A stretch of DNA of 64,000 bases from Limnohabitans sp. 2KL-1 (lineage in GTDB: Bacteria > Pseudomonadota > Gammaproteobacteria > Burkholderiales > Burkholderiaceae_C), in the NCBI RefSeq assembly GCF_003063435.1, contig NZ_NESL01000005.1, forward strand, positions 1-64,000, in the 5' to 3' direction. Shown here in pieces: positions 61,290-64,000 of the stretch. Each line of letters opens with the position of its first letter. Positions within the stretch are counted from its first letter, which is position 1. The notes under the pieces were generated by a model that did no database searches, was not told the origin of the DNA, and saw only the letters and a program-made list of their open reading frames with translations. Position numbers and translations under genes: made by a program.

Positions 61290-62483
61290 TTATGACATGC
61301 GGGACAAGTTTTGTTCGGCTTTCTGGCGACTGTATGCGTCCAGCGCCAACAAATCATCCAGACACATCGGCGCTGCGCAAACCATGCTGTCAAGCGTGGC
61401 CCGATTGAGCTCGTGAATCTGGTCGAAACGGATGCGCTTATTCAAAAACGCATCTACCGCAACCTCATTGGCAGCATTCAGGATGGCACAGCTGCCCGGC
61501 GCGCCCCGCAAGGTTTCCCAAGCCAGGCTCAAGCCAGGAAAACGCAGCAAATGCGCCGGCTCATCCATGGCCTCAAAAGTCATGGCGGCCAGTGCGTGAA
61601 AGTCCAGCGCAGCAGCACCCGACTCAATGCGCTCAGGCCAGCTGAGACCGTAGGCAATCGGTACACGCATGTCAGGTGTGCCCAGCTGCGCCACCACTGA
61701 ATGGTCGCGGTACTGCACCATGGAATGGATGGTGCTTTGTGGGTGAATCACCACCTCCAGCTGCTCCGCAGACATGCCGAACAAGTAACTGGCCTCAATC
61801 ACTTCCAAAGCCTTGTTCATCATGGTGGCCGAATCTACAGAAATTTTGCGTCCCATGACCCAATTGGGATGGGCACAGGCCTGCTCGGGCGTCACATCCC
61901 TGAGCGTGTGCGGATCGCGGCTACGAAACGGCCCCCCGGAGGCCGTCAGGATGATCTTTTGCACACGCCGCTGCCAACTCGAAGGATCTTCAGGCAAAGA
62001 TTGAAAAATGGCCGAATGCTCGCTGTCGATCGGCAACAACAAGGCCCCGCCCTCACGCACGGCGCGCATGAAAACCTCGCCACCCACCACCAAGGCTTCT
62101 TTGTTGGCCAACATCAACCGCTTGCCCGCTCGGGCTGCAGCGATGCAGGGCGACAAACCAGCAGCCCCCACGATGGCCGCCATCACGGCGTCCACCTGGG
62201 GGGCCGAAGCGACTTCGTCCAAAGCAGCTGCGCCCCAACGCACCTGCACCGCCAAACCCTCGGCCGCAACCCTGTCCGCCAACAGCCTGCCAGCCGACTC
62301 CTGCACCATCACGGCCACCTCAGGCTGAAACCGGGCACACTGAGCCAGCATCAAATCCACTTGGCTGGATGCGGTCAGAGCATGGATGCGGTATTGCCCG
62401 GGATGGCGACTGAGCACATCGAGCGTGCTCGCGCCAATCGATCCGGTCGATCCCAAAATGGTGATGCACTGTACTTGGCTCAT
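61290..62483 (-). CDS. dxr: 1-deoxy-D-xylulose 5-phosphate reductoisomerase
   Basis: A 397-residue enzyme that makes 2-C-methyl-D-erythritol 4-phosphate in isoprenoid synthesis. The NADPH loop is ILGSTGSIGASTLDVLS. The metal site is in ALLLPIDSEHSAIFQSL, and TASGGPFRSR and the flexible loop near HPNWVMGRKISVDSATMMNK are present. The ATG at 62483 has GGAGAA upstream. An upstream TTG would add five residues. The cdsA stop lies 16 bp upstream. Confidence 0.97.
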   Translation of the reverse strand: MSQVQCITILGSTGSIGASTLDVLSRHPGQYRIHALTASSQVDLMLAQCARFQPEVAVMVQESAGRLLADRVAAEGLAVQVRWGAAALDEVASAPQVDAVMAAIVGAAGLSPCIAAARAGKRLMLANKEALVVGGEVFMRAVREGGALLLPIDSEHSAIFQSLPEDPSSWQRRVQKIILTASGGPFRSRDPHTLRDVTPEQACAHPNWVMGRKISVDSATMMNKALEVIEASYLFGMSAEQLEVVIHPQSTIHSMVQYRDHSVVAQLGTPDMRVPIAYGLSWPERIESGAAALDFHALAAMTFEAMDEPAHLLRFPGLSLAWETLRGAPGSCAILNAANEVAVDAFLNKRIRFDQIHELNRATLDSMVCAAPMCLDDLLALDAYSRQKAEQNLSRMS

Positions 62484-62499
62484 GCGCGAATTCTCCAAT

Positions 62500-63348
62500 T
62501 CAAATCCAGGCCACGAGCATCATGGCCAAAGGCAATGTGGGCAGCAAGGCGTCCACACGGTCAAGCACGCCGCCATGACCCGGCAGCAATCCCGAACTGT
62601 CTTTCATGCCGGCACTGCGCTTGACCAAGGATTCGACCAAATCACCGACAACGCTCATGGCTGACATGAACAACAAAGCTGGAATCGCCACCCACCATCC
62701 TTTGGCCAGCAACAGCGTGTAAAAACTGGGCACAAGAACCCCAGCGCTTTGGTCATAAGCAGACCAGCCCCAGGCCACCAAAAAGACACCCAGCATGCCA
62801 CCAAAAACGCCTTCCCAACTCTTGCCTGGGCTGATGGCAGCGGCGAGTTTGACAGCCACCCATCGTCCACCGAGCGCACGGCCAAAGAAATAAGCAAATA
62901 CATCGGCAGCCCACACCAACACAAGCACCGACAACAAGAAGTTAACGCCTCGCTGGTGGGCCTGCGCCAGAGCCAGCCAAGCCAAAACCAGCAAAAACAA
63001 ACCGACCCACCAGCGCACAATGCGGGGCCAAAGCAGCCAGCCAGACACACCACGCTGAATCATCCAGGCCCCAAGCAAAACCCACATGGCCCCCGCCACC
63101 AGCCACAACTGCGGCGGCGTGGATTGCACCCAGCCTGCTTGCGCTGCAATGGCACAGGCCGCCGCACACACCAAAGCACCCAGCCAAGCCTGAACTGCGC
63201 CCACGCCATTGAGACGCCCCCACTCCCAGGCCGCTGCAGCAATCAAAACCACAGTAAAAAGCATGAAGGGCAAAGGATTGGCCGCAAACAAAGCTGGCAG
63301 CAGCAAGGCCAACAAAACCAGGGCGGTGATAACGCGTTGTTTGAGCAC
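62500..63348 (-). CDS. cdsA: phosphatidate cytidylyltransferase
   Basis: A 282-residue membrane enzyme that makes CDP-diacylglycerol for phospholipids. It has about eight hydrophobic segments and the family signature (VWAADVFAYFFGRALGG, KLAAAISPGKSWEGVFGG, then the C-terminal SVVGDLVESLVKRSAGMKDS and LPGHGGVLDRVDAL). I chose the GTG at 63348 with GGAG five bases upstream, which gives MLKQRVITALVLLALLLPAL. The longer frame upstream has no family match. The terminator of frr lies immediately before this start, and uppS is not found between them. Confidence 0.95.
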   Translation of the reverse strand: MLKQRVITALVLLALLLPALFAANPLPFMLFTVVLIAAAAWEWGRLNGVGAVQAWLGALVCAAACAIAAQAGWVQSTPPQLWLVAGAMWVLLGAWMIQRGVSGWLLWPRIVRWWVGLFLLVLAWLALAQAHQRGVNFLLSVLVLVWAADVFAYFFGRALGGRWVAVKLAAAISPGKSWEGVFGGMLGVFLVAWGWSAYDQSAGVLVPSFYTLLLAKGWWVAIPALLFMSAMSVVGDLVESLVKRSAGMKDSSGLLPGHGGVLDRVDALLPTLPLAMMLVAWI

Positions 63349-63359
63349 GGATTCTCCAG

Positions 63360-63384
63360 AAAAAAAGGCCGCCAATGGGCGGCC
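63360..63384 (-). terminator. terminator of frr, abutting the cdsA ribosome site
   Basis: On the minus strand GGCCGCC and GGCGGCC arms around CATT are followed by TTTTTTT, just before the GGAG of cdsA. This is a good intrinsic terminator in an unexpected place, inside a normally continuous operon. Confidence 0.85.
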
Positions 63385-63421
63385 AGTCAGGCCGTGCAAA
63401 GCCACGGCGCGGGATTCAAAC

Positions 63422-63982
63422 TCAAACCGCCATGATCTCTTGTTCTTTGGAAGTCACCAACTGATCGATCTCGGTCATGCGCTTGTCGGTCAGTTTCTGG
63501 ATGTCGGCCTCGGCACGCTTTTGATCGTCCTCGGACGCTTCCTTGTCCTTGACCAGCTTCTTCACCGATTCGTTGGCATCACGGCGCAGGTTGCGGATCG
63601 CGATCTTGCCATTCTCACCTTCAGTGCGGGCCAGCTTGGTCATTTCCTTGCGACGCTCTTCGCTCATAGGGGGCATCGGCACACGAATCAAATCGCCCAT
63701 GGAAGCGGGGTTCAGACCCAATTCGCTCTCACGGATGGCCTTTTCGATCTTGGCACCCATGCCTTTTTCCCAAGGCTGCACGCTGATCGTGCGCGAGTCC
63801 ATCAAGGACACGTTGGCCACTTGCGACAAAGGCACCATGGAGCCGTAGTAATCGACATGGATCGTGTCAAGCAGGGCTGGATTGGCACGCCCGGTGCGAA
63901 TCTTGGTCAAATTGTTTTTGAAAGCCGCCATGGATTGCTCCATTTTGGTTTCGGTTGTTTTTTTGATGTCTGCAATCGTCAT
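63422..63982 (-). CDS. frr: ribosome recycling factor
   Basis: A 186-residue protein that, with EF-G, splits post-termination ribosomes. The long-helix core has [20 protein letters not shown] and [20 protein letters not shown], and the family [19 protein letters not shown] domain is intact. Its start has AGGAG eight bases upstream. The upstream genes (usually tsf and pyrH) lie beyond the window. Confidence 0.98.
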   Translation of the reverse strand: MTIADIKKTTETKMEQSMAAFKNNLTKIRTGRANPALLDTIHVDYYGSMVPLSQVANVSLMDSRTISVQPWEKGMGAKIEKAIRESELGLNPASMGDLIRVPMPPMSEERRKEMTKLARTEGENGKIAIRNLRRDANESVKKLVKDKEASEDDQKRAEADIQKLTDKRMTEIDQLVTSKEQEIMAV

Positions 63983-64000
63983 GGGGTTCTCCTCGTCAGA

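Overview
The window looks like chromosome from a betaproteobacterium of the order Burkholderiales, probably Comamonadaceae. This rests on gene content and order: rpsF-priB-rpsR-rplI-dnaB, ppsA divergent from its regulator, greA-carB-carA, and the frr-cdsA-dxr-bamA-skp-lpxD-fabZ-lpxA-lpxB-rnhB envelope cluster. The lysine/alanine-rich SWIB protein next to aceA also fits. I cannot fix the genus from this sequence alone.

Left end (1-5,160): a radical SAM protein of the YgiQ family and a small membrane protein, followed by traces of repeated integration into the 3' end of the isocitrate lyase gene aceA. Three copies of the aceA tail lie in the same orientation: a decayed one (about 3,660-3,865), an intact displaced one (4,931-5,164) and the one that now completes the functional gene (15,263-15,494). 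A delta-class carbonic anhydrase sits between the two oldest copies.

Mobile island (about 5,165-15,262): a tyrosine integrase directly inside the left junction, an AAA+/SF3-like ATPase, an ArdB/KlcA antirestriction protein, a run of small proteins with overlapping stops and starts, a two-zinc-ribbon membrane protein, a divergent XRE regulator with two perfect 17-bp operators, and an AT-rich cargo segment (13,388-14,930) coding for a BamE-like anchored protein, an unknown protein and a lipoprotein. No relaxase, conjugation, capsid or terminase gene is visible.

Core chromosome (15,263-64,000): aceA; an H1-like SWIB protein; a ThDP enzyme with an MFS transporter; clpB; an amino-acid and molybdenum-cofactor operon (alaA-hom-thrC-moeA-moaD-moaE); bcp and a PIN-PhoH protein; the rpsF ribosomal operon with dnaB; a sodium/solute symporter; ppsA/ppsR; glmM, folP, ftsH, rlmE, yhbY and greA; carA-lysE-carB; and the lipid A/outer-membrane assembly operon from frr to an rRNA-type methyltransferase. 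In that operon uppS (expected between frr and cdsA) and rseP (expected between dxr and bamA) are absent from their usual positions.

Most core genes read on the minus strand in tightly packed operons with ATGA or TGATG overlaps. Several essential genes appear to use TTG or GTG starts (ftsH, alaA, cdsA, lpxD, priB, carA). No tRNA, rRNA or CRISPR array was recognised.
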